This document shows, piece by piece, positions 27,501 through 35,549 of a DNA stretch of 64,000 nucleotides. The stretch comes from Zygotorulaspora mrakii. Its lineage: Eukaryota > Ascomycota > Saccharomycetes > Saccharomycetales > Saccharomycetaceae. A program made the translations under genes and the position numbers. The first letter of the stretch is position 1. Each line of letters begins with the position of its first letter. The notes beneath the pieces are model-generated. The model did not search any database, was not told where the DNA came from, and saw only the letters and a list, made by a program, of their open reading frames with translations. Location of the stretch: NCBI RefSeq assembly GCF_013402915.1, contig NC_050726.1, forward strand, positions 699,501 through 763,500, in the 5' to 3' direction.

Positions 27501-29524
27501 GATACCTTGGATTGAATTACAAAGCTCAACATGTCAGAAAGTTGATCCAAAGGTGTTCTTAATAGGGCGAACAAAGAAAGTGCCGTAAAAGCTACAGGCG
27601 TGGTCAGAACTTCACCTTGAACATAAATGTAATAACAGAAAGCAGCACTAGTGACAATTGACGGTGTGATATACCAAACAAATGAGCTTGCTGCCCAGAT
27701 AACCGATCTTAGAAATAAATAGTGCAGTTCTTTCTCTCTTATGTTCTCAATATCGTTTTCAAAATTATCTTCCCAGGAAAAAAATTTGATAATACGAATA
27801 GCTTGGAAGGCTTCATTTAATCTCTGAATACGCTTGTCTGTGACAGAGAGACTTTTCTTCTGTAATTCACCAACATATATTGCGAGCTTGAAATTTAGTG
27901 GCATCGCAGCTATAATCAAAATCGAACCAACAATAGCAGCTGGACCAAGAAGGTAATAAAGTAGAATGAATGCAATGAGGGCCATGACTACGGCCTCTAC
28001 GAAAGCGTGTAGATAAGCACAGATTTCACTAACTTTAAAAGCATCGATGGCCATTAAATTTATGATCGCACCGAGATTGGCAGTAGTCGAGGAAGATTCT
28101 TCATCTCCATCTATTTTTGCTTGTTGATTTACCTTTTGAGGGTCAGCTTCATCCGTTGATTGCTTGGAACTATTTGACACTTTTCTCTTTAAGGCTTTGG
28201 CATAAATTTCCGAAATGATAATCGCCTTCATTCTTACGCATACCCTTCTTCCAAAAAACAGCGCTTGACCTTGACAGACTGCTACAAAGATTCTGCATAT
28301 GAACATACAGAAAACATAAAACCAAGCCAAATTCGAAGAGGCAGAATTCCTATCTTCCACATAATTCAGAATTCTTTTCAGTAAGATTGTAGGAATGAAA
28401 CTGATTATACTTTCGATAATAGCCCAGAAAGCTTGAAGTGTCAAATATTTGACGAAAAATGACAAAAGGTTGACGGAAAATGTTCTCTTCTTTTTTAAAT
28501 TATGAGTATAGCGTTTAAACCTTTTTGCAGCAAAAATGGAATAATCGTCAATCATTAATCCCCAAGTATCATCTGCTGTCAATGTGTGCTTGTGTGCTTT
28601 CCAAATGAGATTGTTTATCCAACTCCAGCTAATAAAGCTTGCAATTGAAGCCGTAGGTTCTGGTGAAGGCGTAATATTTTCATCTGTTTTGTAATATACT
28701 GCGAAGGAGTTACCCATTGGCGCAAAGAATAAAATCAAAAATAGTACCAGATCAATATACGTTTGAGAAAGGTAGTACCTCCTAACGATGGAGTTTGTGA
28801 TGTGACCAATGCATATGGATCTAAATGGAAGAATGTTTGATAGCAATAAAAACATATAAGAGACGAAAGAAATTGACCATAAATTTCCGGGATAATCACT
28901 GATGGATTTGAATGATTGATTGACGTTCAAGAGACGAAGTGAAGTGACAAATAACAGAAATGACCATAGTATAATACCCATAGCTGCGCTCTTGAATGGG
29001 AATTCAGATAGCACCCCGGTGTAATTGACATAAATGAACGTATGCAAAACGACCTGCGATACAACCAAAAAAAACTCTATGATAATCCTTGACTTTTCGA
29101 CAAACCCACGTCTTACAACAATGGGTTCGCCATGAGGCTCGCCATTTTCCTTGAGAAACTTAATTTTTTCAATAGAGAAGTGACTCTCTTTCAATTGCTG
29201 ACCTGTGAGTACAGCGCTCTCATTGGTATTGTAGTTCAAAGATTCACCGGTACCAGACAGTAAAGGGCGATTCTCATTACAGCCCTCAGTGTCTTCCTCA
29301 CCACCATTGTGCACCAACTCTTCCACCATATTCGTTTTGCGCAAATGAAGTATGTTATACTTTCTGTAATGTGATATGACATTGATTATCAAATAGTGGA
29401 AGGCGACCAATGTCAAGATGAGCGGCACTTTGTAGTTGATATAATAAACTCTGCCACATTGCGTGACATCGTCAAAGAACCAAAAGTCACAGCCGTCAGT
29501 AGCCGTATCATTCAAGGAATTCAT
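24563..29524 (-). CDS. YBT1: Ybt1/Vmr1-type vacuolar ABCC transporter
   Basis: 1653 residues (Ybt1 1661, Vmr1 about 1592). Full-length ABCC architecture: an extra N-terminal membrane domain (TMD0) in the first 280 residues, then two TMD-NBD halves. NBD1 has Walker A GPTGSGKTS (about 739-746), LSGGQ (about 845) and Walker B HVLLDD, with the Asp usual for this class in place of the catalytic Glu. NBD2 has GRTGAGKS (about 1411), ISQGQRQ (about 1530) and IILLDEA. A hydrophilic insert sits inside the first TMD. Ybt1 moves bile acids, phosphatidylcholine and other conjugates into the vacuole. The locus is the single counterpart of the YLL048C/YHL035C pair. Confidence 0.93.
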   Translation of the reverse strand: MNSLNDTATDGCDFWFFDDVTQCGRVYYINYKVPLILTLVAFHYLIINVISHYRKYNILHLRKTNMVEELVHNGGEEDTEGCNENRPLLSGTGESLNYNTNESAVLTGQQLKESHFSIEKIKFLKENGEPHGEPIVVRRGFVEKSRIIIEFFLVVSQVVLHTFIYVNYTGVLSEFPFKSAAMGIILWSFLLFVTSLRLLNVNQSFKSISDYPGNLWSISFVSYMFLLLSNILPFRSICIGHITNSIVRRYYLSQTYIDLVLFLILFFAPMGNSFAVYYKTDENITPSPEPTASIASFISWSWINNLIWKAHKHTLTADDTWGLMIDDYSIFAAKRFKRYTHNLKKKRTFSVNLLSFFVKYLTLQAFWAIIESIISFIPTILLKRILNYVEDRNSASSNLAWFYVFCMFICRIFVAVCQGQALFFGRRVCVRMKAIIISEIYAKALKRKVSNSSKQSTDEADPQKVNQQAKIDGDEESSSTTANLGAIINLMAIDAFKVSEICAYLHAFVEAVVMALIAFILLYYLLGPAAIVGSILIIAAMPLNFKLAIYVGELQKKSLSVTDKRIQRLNEAFQAIRIIKFFSWEDNFENDIENIREKELHYLFLRSVIWAASSFVWYITPSIVTSAAFCYYIYVQGEVLTTPVAFTALSLFALLRTPLDQLSDMLSFVIQSKVSLDRVQNFLSEEDTEKYNQLTVDKKGEKIAFKNATVTWDKNNKQDFKLKHLNVEFKVGKLNVVIGPTGSGKTSLLMALLGEMHLSTGQIVVPSLDPRQSLPIGTDGLTNSMAYCSQAAWLLNDTLKNNILFSAPLDEARYEAVIEACGLKRDLEILSAGDMTEIGERGITLSGGQKQRISLARALYSNSKHVLLDDCLSAVDSHTAAWIYDNCITGPLMEGRTCILISHNIALTLRNAELVVLLENGQIKDQGEPLALLQKGLLGEDELIKSSILSRHASSVNLKDKSSASLANAVKNKEEPKTKQTEEERMKDGKLVEEETKAEGVVGLSVYKWYLDIFGGWKTVSILIAAFVIAQCIYIGQSWWLRDWAAHNISDKLIAVGQGISLFGHRAISRIGSVVSSTLVIQSHFSEISSQEQTPAAHSTVYYLVIYFLIGVFQSVLSAVKTVISYTFGIQASRKIFKLLLAKILHAKVRFFDSTPIGRIMNRFSKDLEGVDQELTPYIEGSFYCLITCLSTVVLITIITPQFLFVAITVMILYALVGYFYLSASRELKRLDSISRSPIYQHFSETLVGVTTIRAYGDESRFLQDNLQKIDDNNKPFFYLWVANRWLSFRIDLIGALVIFGAGVFILLNIDSIDSGKAGISLTYAITFTEGALWLVRFYSNVEMNMNSVERLMEYMDVEQEPRMEHALTPPADWPQQGKVEVNDLSLRYAPNLPRVIKNVSFIIDAKSKVGIVGRTGAGKSTIITALFRFIDPETGYIKIDNVDICSIDLQKLRRSITIIPQDPTLFTGTIKSNLDPYDEYTNQEIFRALKRVNLVRSEELERFHNDTSSISSENVNKFLDLESEITEGGGNISQGQRQLMCLARSLLRSPKIILLDEATASIDYASDAKIQNTIRKEFSGSTILTIAHRLRSVIDYDKILVMDAGEVKEYDHPYSLLLNKNSIFYSMCEQSGELESLIESAKEAFVEKLNAK

Positions 29525-29925
29525 GATTGGATAACTGAACGATTAGACACGACAGACTCTTCACAGTGCAGTGAGATGTTGTTATGTATCTCTTTCCTTG
29601 CTGCTTCAAATGAGCCTGCATTTTCCGTTTTTTAGCAGAGTCAAGAAATATGAACATCAAAAGCGAGAGATAACCGGTATTAAACAAGAAACATCGATTT
29701 ACACCCAAATACGGATGCAAATTAGGGTACATATAGATAGTGACTGAATTGCTTACGACACATGCACATGTACTGAGTATATAAACGCTTATTTTTTGGA
29801 CTCATAGGTATGCAAGCTATTTACTGAAGGATGTCCAGAAGTAATATTTTGAAATCTAGAAAAAAAAGACTTTCTTTATTTTAAATACATAATCAATTTA
29901 ATCTTTTCTACTATGAAGAAAAGAA
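29525..29925. other. 401-bp spacer: YBT1 promoter and SBP1 3' region
   Basis: No gene, tRNA or repeat recognised. No clear pleiotropic-drug-response element (TCCGYGGR) was seen upstream of the ABC transporter gene. The right end is AT-rich. Confidence 0.5.
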
Positions 29926-30726
29926 TTATTGTTTAGTTTCTTCGTTTGGTGCTTCAACCTTTTCTTGCGCAGGTCTTACAGCTGCAACGTCAACGGTAAT
30001 TGGCCTTTCTTGGAACGATTTACCTTGGAAGCTTTCTACCTTTTGTGTGATTTCACCCTCCGAAAGACTCTCAAAAGTGACAAAAGCGATACCTCTGTTC
30101 ATCTTCTTGCTGAAAAATACTCTTTTAGTCTCAGTATCCTTCATTCTTCTCATAGGCAACACAATTAGCTCTGGCTCGGTGCCAAAAAACTCACCCAGTT
30201 CTTCCTTCGTTGCATGGTATGGAATATTGTTGACATACAAAGTGTCCGTGGACCTCTCCATCTCTTCCAATGGAGTCTTGTCCTTCTTTGGTGGATCTGG
30301 CACAGCCGGACCGCGGTTGCCAAAGTTGCCTGGACGACTAGCATCACGGGCACCCTGTGCGCCATTGCGGCTGTACTTTCTGTTACGCATTTTCTTCTCC
30401 CTTTCAGCGCTTCTCTCCTCTTGCGTCAAAACCTTTCTGACAGAAATAGGCTTCTCATTGACTGGAGCCCGGTCGTACTTTTCCTTGATCGCATCAAAGT
30501 CAACCTTCTGCGGGAACTTGACGAATCCGTATCTCGTGTTCATGCTACGGCCCGTCTTCGATCTCGTAGGTATGATCTCCACCTCCACAGCTTCGTCCTC
30601 GCCTGAGAACAGCTTCTCCAAATCCTGCTCCGTGCATTCCAGAGGAAGATGTCCAACGAAAATTGTCGTCTCGGGATCGATCTCTATCCTAGCATTGGCA
30701 TTGTATGCATTTCCTTCAGCAGACAT
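29926..30726 (-). CDS. SBP1: Sbp1/Rnp1-type RNA-binding protein with two RRMs
   Basis: 266 residues. RRM1 spans about 20-97 (RNP2 TIFVGHL, RNP1 RYGFVKF) and RRM2 about 161-250 (RNP2 TLYVNNI, RNP1 RGIAFVTF). Between them lies a short Arg/Gly/Asn-rich linker (about 115-150) with NRG and SRNG elements but no repeated RGG array. S. cerevisiae Sbp1 (294 aa) has a strong RGG box that binds eIF4G and represses translation, whereas Rnp1 (249 aa) lacks it; this unduplicated gene looks closer to Rnp1 in that respect. Its neighbours YBT1/VMR1 and RPL8 match both duplicated regions (YHL034C and YLL046C). Confidence 0.87.
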   Translation of the reverse strand: MSAEGNAYNANARIEIDPETTIFVGHLPLECTEQDLEKLFSGEDEAVEVEIIPTRSKTGRSMNTRYGFVKFPQKVDFDAIKEKYDRAPVNEKPISVRKVLTQEERSAEREKKMRNRKYSRNGAQGARDASRPGNFGNRGPAVPDPPKKDKTPLEEMERSTDTLYVNNIPYHATKEELGEFFGTEPELIVLPMRRMKDTETKRVFFSKKMNRGIAFVTFESLSEGEITQKVESFQGKSFQERPITVDVAAVRPAQEKVEAPNEETKQ

Positions 30727-31756
30727 ATTTCAAATATTTCAAATTTTTCACTAAAAAGAACAACCGGTTAAGCAACTGTAAGAGTACTACAAATACTAAT
30801 GTAGCTGATGTGATTTACGCTCTAAAACTATCTTCACTGCCACACAATTAGCTCTGTAGACCGTGCTGTTTATATCAAGATGGTTCTGCTTTTCACCTTA
30901 AGGTAGACGAAACTCTGCGTTGCCACCATTGCAAAATTGCAAAATTGCCGGGCAACGCGACAACCTACAAAGCCCCCTGAAAAAAAATATTAATCAGGAA
31001 ATCAAGAAAAGTGAAAAACTTGAAAAGGTGAAATTTCTTTCTAGAAGTCTTTTAGAGGTGAAGATCACACTGGACGAACGATCACTGACAGAGGGCCATT
31101 AGTATGGCGGTGACACAGTCGACACACAGAGGCAACAGAGTTACAGGAGCACGATGGGTGGCTTTGTGGTCATATTCAAGGACTAAAGATATTAATGTCA
31201 AGTAGTAGTAGCGATGATATTTATTTTTTAACTGATATATCTGTCATTAATCCGTATCTAAGAAGGAAAAGAGCCTTCAATACTGCTATCACTATGGTAC
31301 ATACTAACAAGAAAGTTATGGTGGGGCTGGAGGAAGTTCTGTGTTGTTTCTGTAACAAGGTGATGAGCCGAATCCGCTGAACACAATTGCAGCAGCCGGA
31401 TGGAACACGGGCAACTCACTTCAATAGAGACCATTTGCGTTTTTCTGGGAAGCTAGATTTTTCACTGTTCAACATGATGCAGAAACATCACTATAGAATG
31501 AAGAAAATAGAATCTCAGAAAAGAGCGGCAAACTGGGTTGACCTCCTATAATGAGCACACGTGCGGGCCATCTGGGCAGTTGCTGCGAGTGTGGAGCGAG
31601 CGGTTTCAGTTCTCCGACGCTTGCTTCAACAAAGCAAACAAAACTGGCGTCCTGGGTTGTAGAAGTAGAAAAAAAGTAAAATGTATTATTTGTAAAAATA
31701 AGTCCAAAAATGCAATAAATTAAGATTCAATTATGTCTCTAATTCATATATTGAAC
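30727..31756. other. 1030-bp gene-free interval between SBP1 and RPL8
   Basis: This is the longest spacer in the window. It holds the SBP1 promoter on the left and the RPL8 3' region on the right, leaving several hundred bases unexplained. The only ORFs are 60-61 codons and lack recognisable features. One sequence pair (GTGATGA at 31360 and CTGA at 31377) superficially resembles snoRNA C and D boxes but is far too close together. I see no tRNA promoter elements. Confidence 0.45.
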
Positions 31757-32524
31757 TTAAGCGGTAGAAGACTTAGATCTCTTGTCGAACTTAGCTTGAG
31801 CTTTGTTACCCAAGATACCACCACCCCAGTGCTTCTTAACTTCATCGTATTTGTCGGTGAAGTTGGCATTGACGGTGGAGATGATCTTGGCCAAAGCAGC
31901 CTCATCTTCTTCCTTAACTTCGGTCAAAGCAGCGACAGCAGAGGTCTTTTGGTTAACCAAAGCACCTAATCTAGCCTTACCCTTGACGATGGCATATGGA
32001 ACACCCATCTTCTTACACAAAGCTGGTAAAAAGATGACCAATTCGATTGGGTCAACATCGTTAGCGATCAAAACTAGCTTGGCCTTTTTGTTTTCGACCA
32101 ATGAAACGACGTGGTTCAAACCGAATTTAACAGCGTATGGCTTTGGAGAAGCTTCTTGTCTGGTCTTACCTTCGGCAATGGCAGCAGCTTCCTTGGTCAA
32201 TCTTTCCTTCTTTTCAGCAGAGGTCTCTGGTCTGTACTTGTTGAACAATTTGAAGGTTTCAGCAGCAGAGTTTCTGTCCAAAGTGTATTGGAATTGAGCG
32301 ATAGCAGGAGGAACCTTCAATCTGATAGACAAGATTTTCTTCTGTCTTTGCAGTCTAACATATTCTGGCCATTTGACGTATCTGGACAAGTTTCTCTTTG
32401 GTTGAATGGATTGACCAATGCCAAAGTTCTTTGGAGAAGCTTGAGTCAATGGGTTTTTTGGCTTGTTAGACTTAGCAGCCTTGGAAGCAAATGGGGATGG
32501 AGCAACTTTCTTACCTGGAGCCAT
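31757..32524 (-). CDS. RPL8: 60S ribosomal protein L8 (eL8)
   Basis: 255 residues (S. cerevisiae Rpl8 256), ATG start [19 protein letters not shown], no intron. The C-terminal two thirds carry the L7Ae/L30e-type RNA-binding fold, including [20 protein letters not shown] and [18 protein letters not shown], and the end reads [19 protein letters not shown]. It is a large-subunit protein that binds 25S rRNA and takes part in early pre-60S assembly. Codon use is strongly biased, as expected of a highly expressed gene. The locus is the single counterpart of YHL033C and YLL045C. Confidence 0.97.
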   Translation of the reverse strand: MAPGKKVAPSPFASKAAKSNKPKNPLTQASPKNFGIGQSIQPKRNLSRYVKWPEYVRLQRQKKILSIRLKVPPAIAQFQYTLDRNSAAETFKLFNKYRPETSAEKKERLTKEAAAIAEGKTRQEASPKPYAVKFGLNHVVSLVENKKAKLVLIANDVDPIELVIFLPALCKKMGVPYAIVKGKARLGALVNQKTSAVAALTEVKEEDEAALAKIISTVNANFTDKYDEVKKHWGGGILGNKAQAKFDKRSKSSTA

Positions 32525-32947
32525 TGTTGATTGTTTCGATACTTGTCTTAGATCGAAGGATTAAGTGATAATATTCAGAAATAGGTTCAGGTTCTCTGAT
32601 ATGCTCGGAAGCCTGCAAATATCTTTATATTTGCATTTGCACGCCCAGACTAGATGAGCTGGCGCTGCAAAGAAAACAACTGCTGGGGTTCATTTTGTAC
32701 CGGACACGCCAATCACTTTCCGGACAAAAAACCTTTTCTCACATAAGCAAAAGGTGTACAGATGTAGCGGCTCCTCTTTTGAGAATCTGTGCACCTCATA
32801 CTGTGAGAGCAGTCACACAGAAATAATTCACTTCTTCCACCGTCATAAAGGCTCACTTCACTTGTTTCCGGCCTTGGTATTCGATTTATATCGTCTTTTT
32901 ATTTGGCTAAATACATAAATTGATCACATTAAACATTAAATATTACA
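32525..32947. other. 423-bp spacer: RPL8 promoter and GUT1 3' region, with a CCGGACA direct repeat
   Basis: No ORF. CCGGACA occurs at 32700-32706 and again at 32720-32726, a 20-bp period close to two helical turns, about 175-200 bp upstream of the RPL8 start. No clear Rap1 consensus was found by eye. Confidence 0.45.
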
Positions 32948-35095
32948 CTAATCATGCGAATTAGTCATCTTGCTGCTGCTACCGCTTTCGTCCTGTTCAA
33001 TTTCTTTGGTCGCAGCTAGCCAACCTCTTGATCTTTCTACGGCAACTTCCCATAGTTTCCATTTTTGCCTTCTTTCTTTGTCGCTAGAAGTGCTCCTGAA
33101 TATTTTCAAATCAGGTTTGACATAATCTGCCGGCTGCTCCCCCTTATCCAGTCCATTATAGAAAACCCATTTTTTGACATCGCTGAGATCTCTCCACATC
33201 ATTCTCTCCGCCGGATCTTTGAATGCCATTTCTGCTGCAATTGCTGCCCCCAATGCTGTACACTCGTGAGTAGGTGATCGTCTTACTTTAATACATGGTC
33301 CCAGGATATCAGCTTGAATTTTCATCACTTCATCTGACCGGGACATGCCACCGTCGACTGCAAGTGTGGATAGTAGGGATTTTTCATACGTCCCATCAAC
33401 AACCTCCTCAAAAAAATCTTTATCTTTGTCCTTTGCTCCTGCAGCATCCGAACTCATTGCCTTTAGAATTGCACGGGCTTGGAAGCATACACCCTCTACG
33501 GCTGCTCTGGCAATATGTGAAGCTGTTGTAAATTGTGACATACCCATGACAGTGGCACGAGCATCTGGATCCCAATACGGTGCGAAAAGTCCACTGAAAG
33601 CAGGTACAAATACAACACCGCCAGAGTCTGGCACTCGAGACGCTAATGGACCGACATCTTCCGCCTTTGGTATCAATCTGAGATTATCTCTGAGCCATTG
33701 TACCACTGCGCCAGCTACAGCAACCGAACCTTCAAGAGCAAAATGCGGTTTGCTCTCTTCGACACCATCCAGATTCGGGAACCAGTATCCAAACGTAGTC
33801 AAAGCACCATGTTGTGAAATTAATTTTTTTGAACCTGTATTGTACAATAGGAAGCAGCCGGTACCGTAAGTACATTTTGCAGAGCCTGGCTTAAAAGCTA
33901 ACTGACCCACCAATGAAGCGCTTTGGTCACCAAGGCAGCCTTGTAAAGGTACTGGTGGATTTCTGTTACTAAAATCAGATAATAGTTTCCAATCACTGGC
34001 AAGCAAATAGCTCTTAATGCATTTTGGCACTTGGAAATCACCATAATATTCAGCTGATGATACAATTTTCGGCAAGTTGATTTTCTTACGGTCAATCCCC
34101 CAGTAATTTAGTAATTCGTCATCATAATCCAGTGTGTCCAAATTCATAAACCCCGTTCTCGAAGCATTCGTAACGTCAGATACAAATGCCCTGGATGACG
34201 TCAGATGATAAATCAGCCAGGAGTCGACTGTGCCAAACATTAAATCATTTTCTTCGTAACATTTTTTAACTTCGGAAACGTTGTCTAGAAACCAACGTAA
34301 TTTTGAGCAAGAAAAGTACGTTGAATACAGTGGTAGCCCTGTTTTATCTCTCAACCTTGCCTGTTGTTCCTCTGAAGTAGTATTCCTCTTGTCCGTCACT
34401 ATTTGAGCATTTCTTGTGTCATTCCAAACAATACCATAGTCAACAACGGGCAAACCCGTTTTCTTTGACCAAACAAGAGTCGTTTCTCGCATGTTGGCTA
34501 GCCCCATACAATGAATCTTGTAGGGAGCCAGGCCACTGGCAATACGCTCTTCATTAACCGAATAGACAAAACTCAGGGTCTTGGATAGACATTCCACTAC
34601 GTGGACAAGAATATTCAGTGGCTTGCACTCGACCCAACCGGGCCTAGGGAACCGTAACGTGGGCTCGCGCTCTTTGATCAGCAAATCCTCAATTTCTAAA
34701 AACTCGTTCTCGCTGATCGCTATTCCCTCCGCCGAGAAAATCGGTTGATTCTCGTCATCCAATGCAAATCTGCGTTTGCCCGAAGCGGCGTACTTCTCCT
34801 TCGAAGCCGACGTTGAATATTCGATTTGGTGTTTCGCGACCTCCTGTCCCAGTCTGTTGAACAGTATTGCCCGCGACGATGTCGTCCCCACATCGATAGT
34901 TGCAATCAGCGGGATAACTTCATTGACAGTGATTCTGGACTCGTCATCGACCTCGTCCTGGGTCATCTTTCTGTAGTTTTTTGGCAACGTATATTCACTT
35001 TTCACGGTCTGTAAGCTATAACGACAACTGTAACATGCAAACTTACATTTAACCAATGTCTGTAAATGAACCTTTTTTATACCTCTTGCTATCAT
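32948..35095 (-). CDS. GUT1: Glycerol kinase (FGGY family)
   Basis: 715 residues (S. cerevisiae Gut1 709). After a variable N-terminus come the FGGY landmarks: the ATP-phosphate loop IDVGTTSSRAILF (about 68-80), GWVECKPLNILVHVVECLSK, GIVWNDTRNAQIV, GCLGDQSASLVGQLAF, CTYGTGCFLLYNTG and VDGGMSRSDEVMKIQADILG. The enzyme phosphorylates glycerol with ATP to glycerol-3-phosphate, the first step of glycerol use before Gut2. The start is taken as the first ATG; Met44 is a possible alternative because the first 43 residues are basic and poorly conserved. The glycerol channel gene FPS1 lies two genes away. Confidence 0.96.
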   Translation of the reverse strand: MIARGIKKVHLQTLVKCKFACYSCRYSLQTVKSEYTLPKNYRKMTQDEVDDESRITVNEVIPLIATIDVGTTSSRAILFNRLGQEVAKHQIEYSTSASKEKYAASGKRRFALDDENQPIFSAEGIAISENEFLEIEDLLIKEREPTLRFPRPGWVECKPLNILVHVVECLSKTLSFVYSVNEERIASGLAPYKIHCMGLANMRETTLVWSKKTGLPVVDYGIVWNDTRNAQIVTDKRNTTSEEQQARLRDKTGLPLYSTYFSCSKLRWFLDNVSEVKKCYEENDLMFGTVDSWLIYHLTSSRAFVSDVTNASRTGFMNLDTLDYDDELLNYWGIDRKKINLPKIVSSAEYYGDFQVPKCIKSYLLASDWKLLSDFSNRNPPVPLQGCLGDQSASLVGQLAFKPGSAKCTYGTGCFLLYNTGSKKLISQHGALTTFGYWFPNLDGVEESKPHFALEGSVAVAGAVVQWLRDNLRLIPKAEDVGPLASRVPDSGGVVFVPAFSGLFAPYWDPDARATVMGMSQFTTASHIARAAVEGVCFQARAILKAMSSDAAGAKDKDKDFFEEVVDGTYEKSLLSTLAVDGGMSRSDEVMKIQADILGPCIKVRRSPTHECTALGAAIAAEMAFKDPAERMMWRDLSDVKKWVFYNGLDKGEQPADYVKPDLKIFRSTSSDKERRQKWKLWEVAVERSRGWLAATKEIEQDESGSSSKMTNSHD

Positions 35096-35549
35096 TTAAG
35101 TCATATCTCTGGAAACACCGAACTGCTGCTCAAGAGGGTGAAACCGCTTCTTTTCACCTCAACATCATCGCCCTGTAGACCACATGCATCCGCCTTCCCT
35201 AGACCTTTCCATATTGATCCCTTCGTCCCTTTCGCTTACCAGATGCCTGCGTCAGCGCTTTGGCGTCAGCACTTCTGGTATCCCTTTTTCTTGCAAAATT
35301 CCCAATGAGCTGAGAGGAAACCCGACGTGCTTATTTGGGAATGGAGGGGCGCCGCGGGGCTGCTGCGCGATATCGCGGAAACATTGCGGGGCGCCTGGTG
35401 GGGTCATTCCGTATCGGGCCTCATATCAAGACGTGAAAAAAATGGATCCGGGGTAATAGAAAAAGCCACCCCGGGCTAATGGATTCAAAAGCAAATGCAC
35501 TGATGCTGCCGTAAATAGAACCCCTCCGCAACTCCGCTACCGTGCAACA
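35096..35549. other. 454-bp spacer: GUT1 promoter, G-rich
   Basis: No gene. The stretch at about 35330-35480 is unusually G+C-rich for an intergenic region and contains several GGGG-type motifs listed separately. Confidence 0.55.
35345..35391. promoter_or_regulatory. GUT1: Candidate Mig1 (GCGGGG x2) and STRE (AGGGG) sites upstream of GUT1
   Basis: GCGGGG occurs at 35354-35359 and 35386-35391, the latter preceded by the A/T-rich ACATT as Mig1 prefers. AGGGG, the stress-response element, is at 35345-35349. They lie 250-300 bp upstream of the GUT1 ATG. GUT1 is glucose-repressed in S. cerevisiae, so Mig1 sites would be consistent. Function is inferred. Confidence 0.4.

Noticed and set aside
31360..31380. 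GTGATGA and CTGA, resembling C and D boxes of a snoRNA
   Set aside because: They are only about ten bases apart, with no second box pair or terminal stem, too short for a C/D snoRNA.
31195..31723. Two ORFs of about 61 codons in the SBP1-RPL8 spacer
   Set aside because: No conserved motif and low-complexity starts; not distinguishable from random ORFs.
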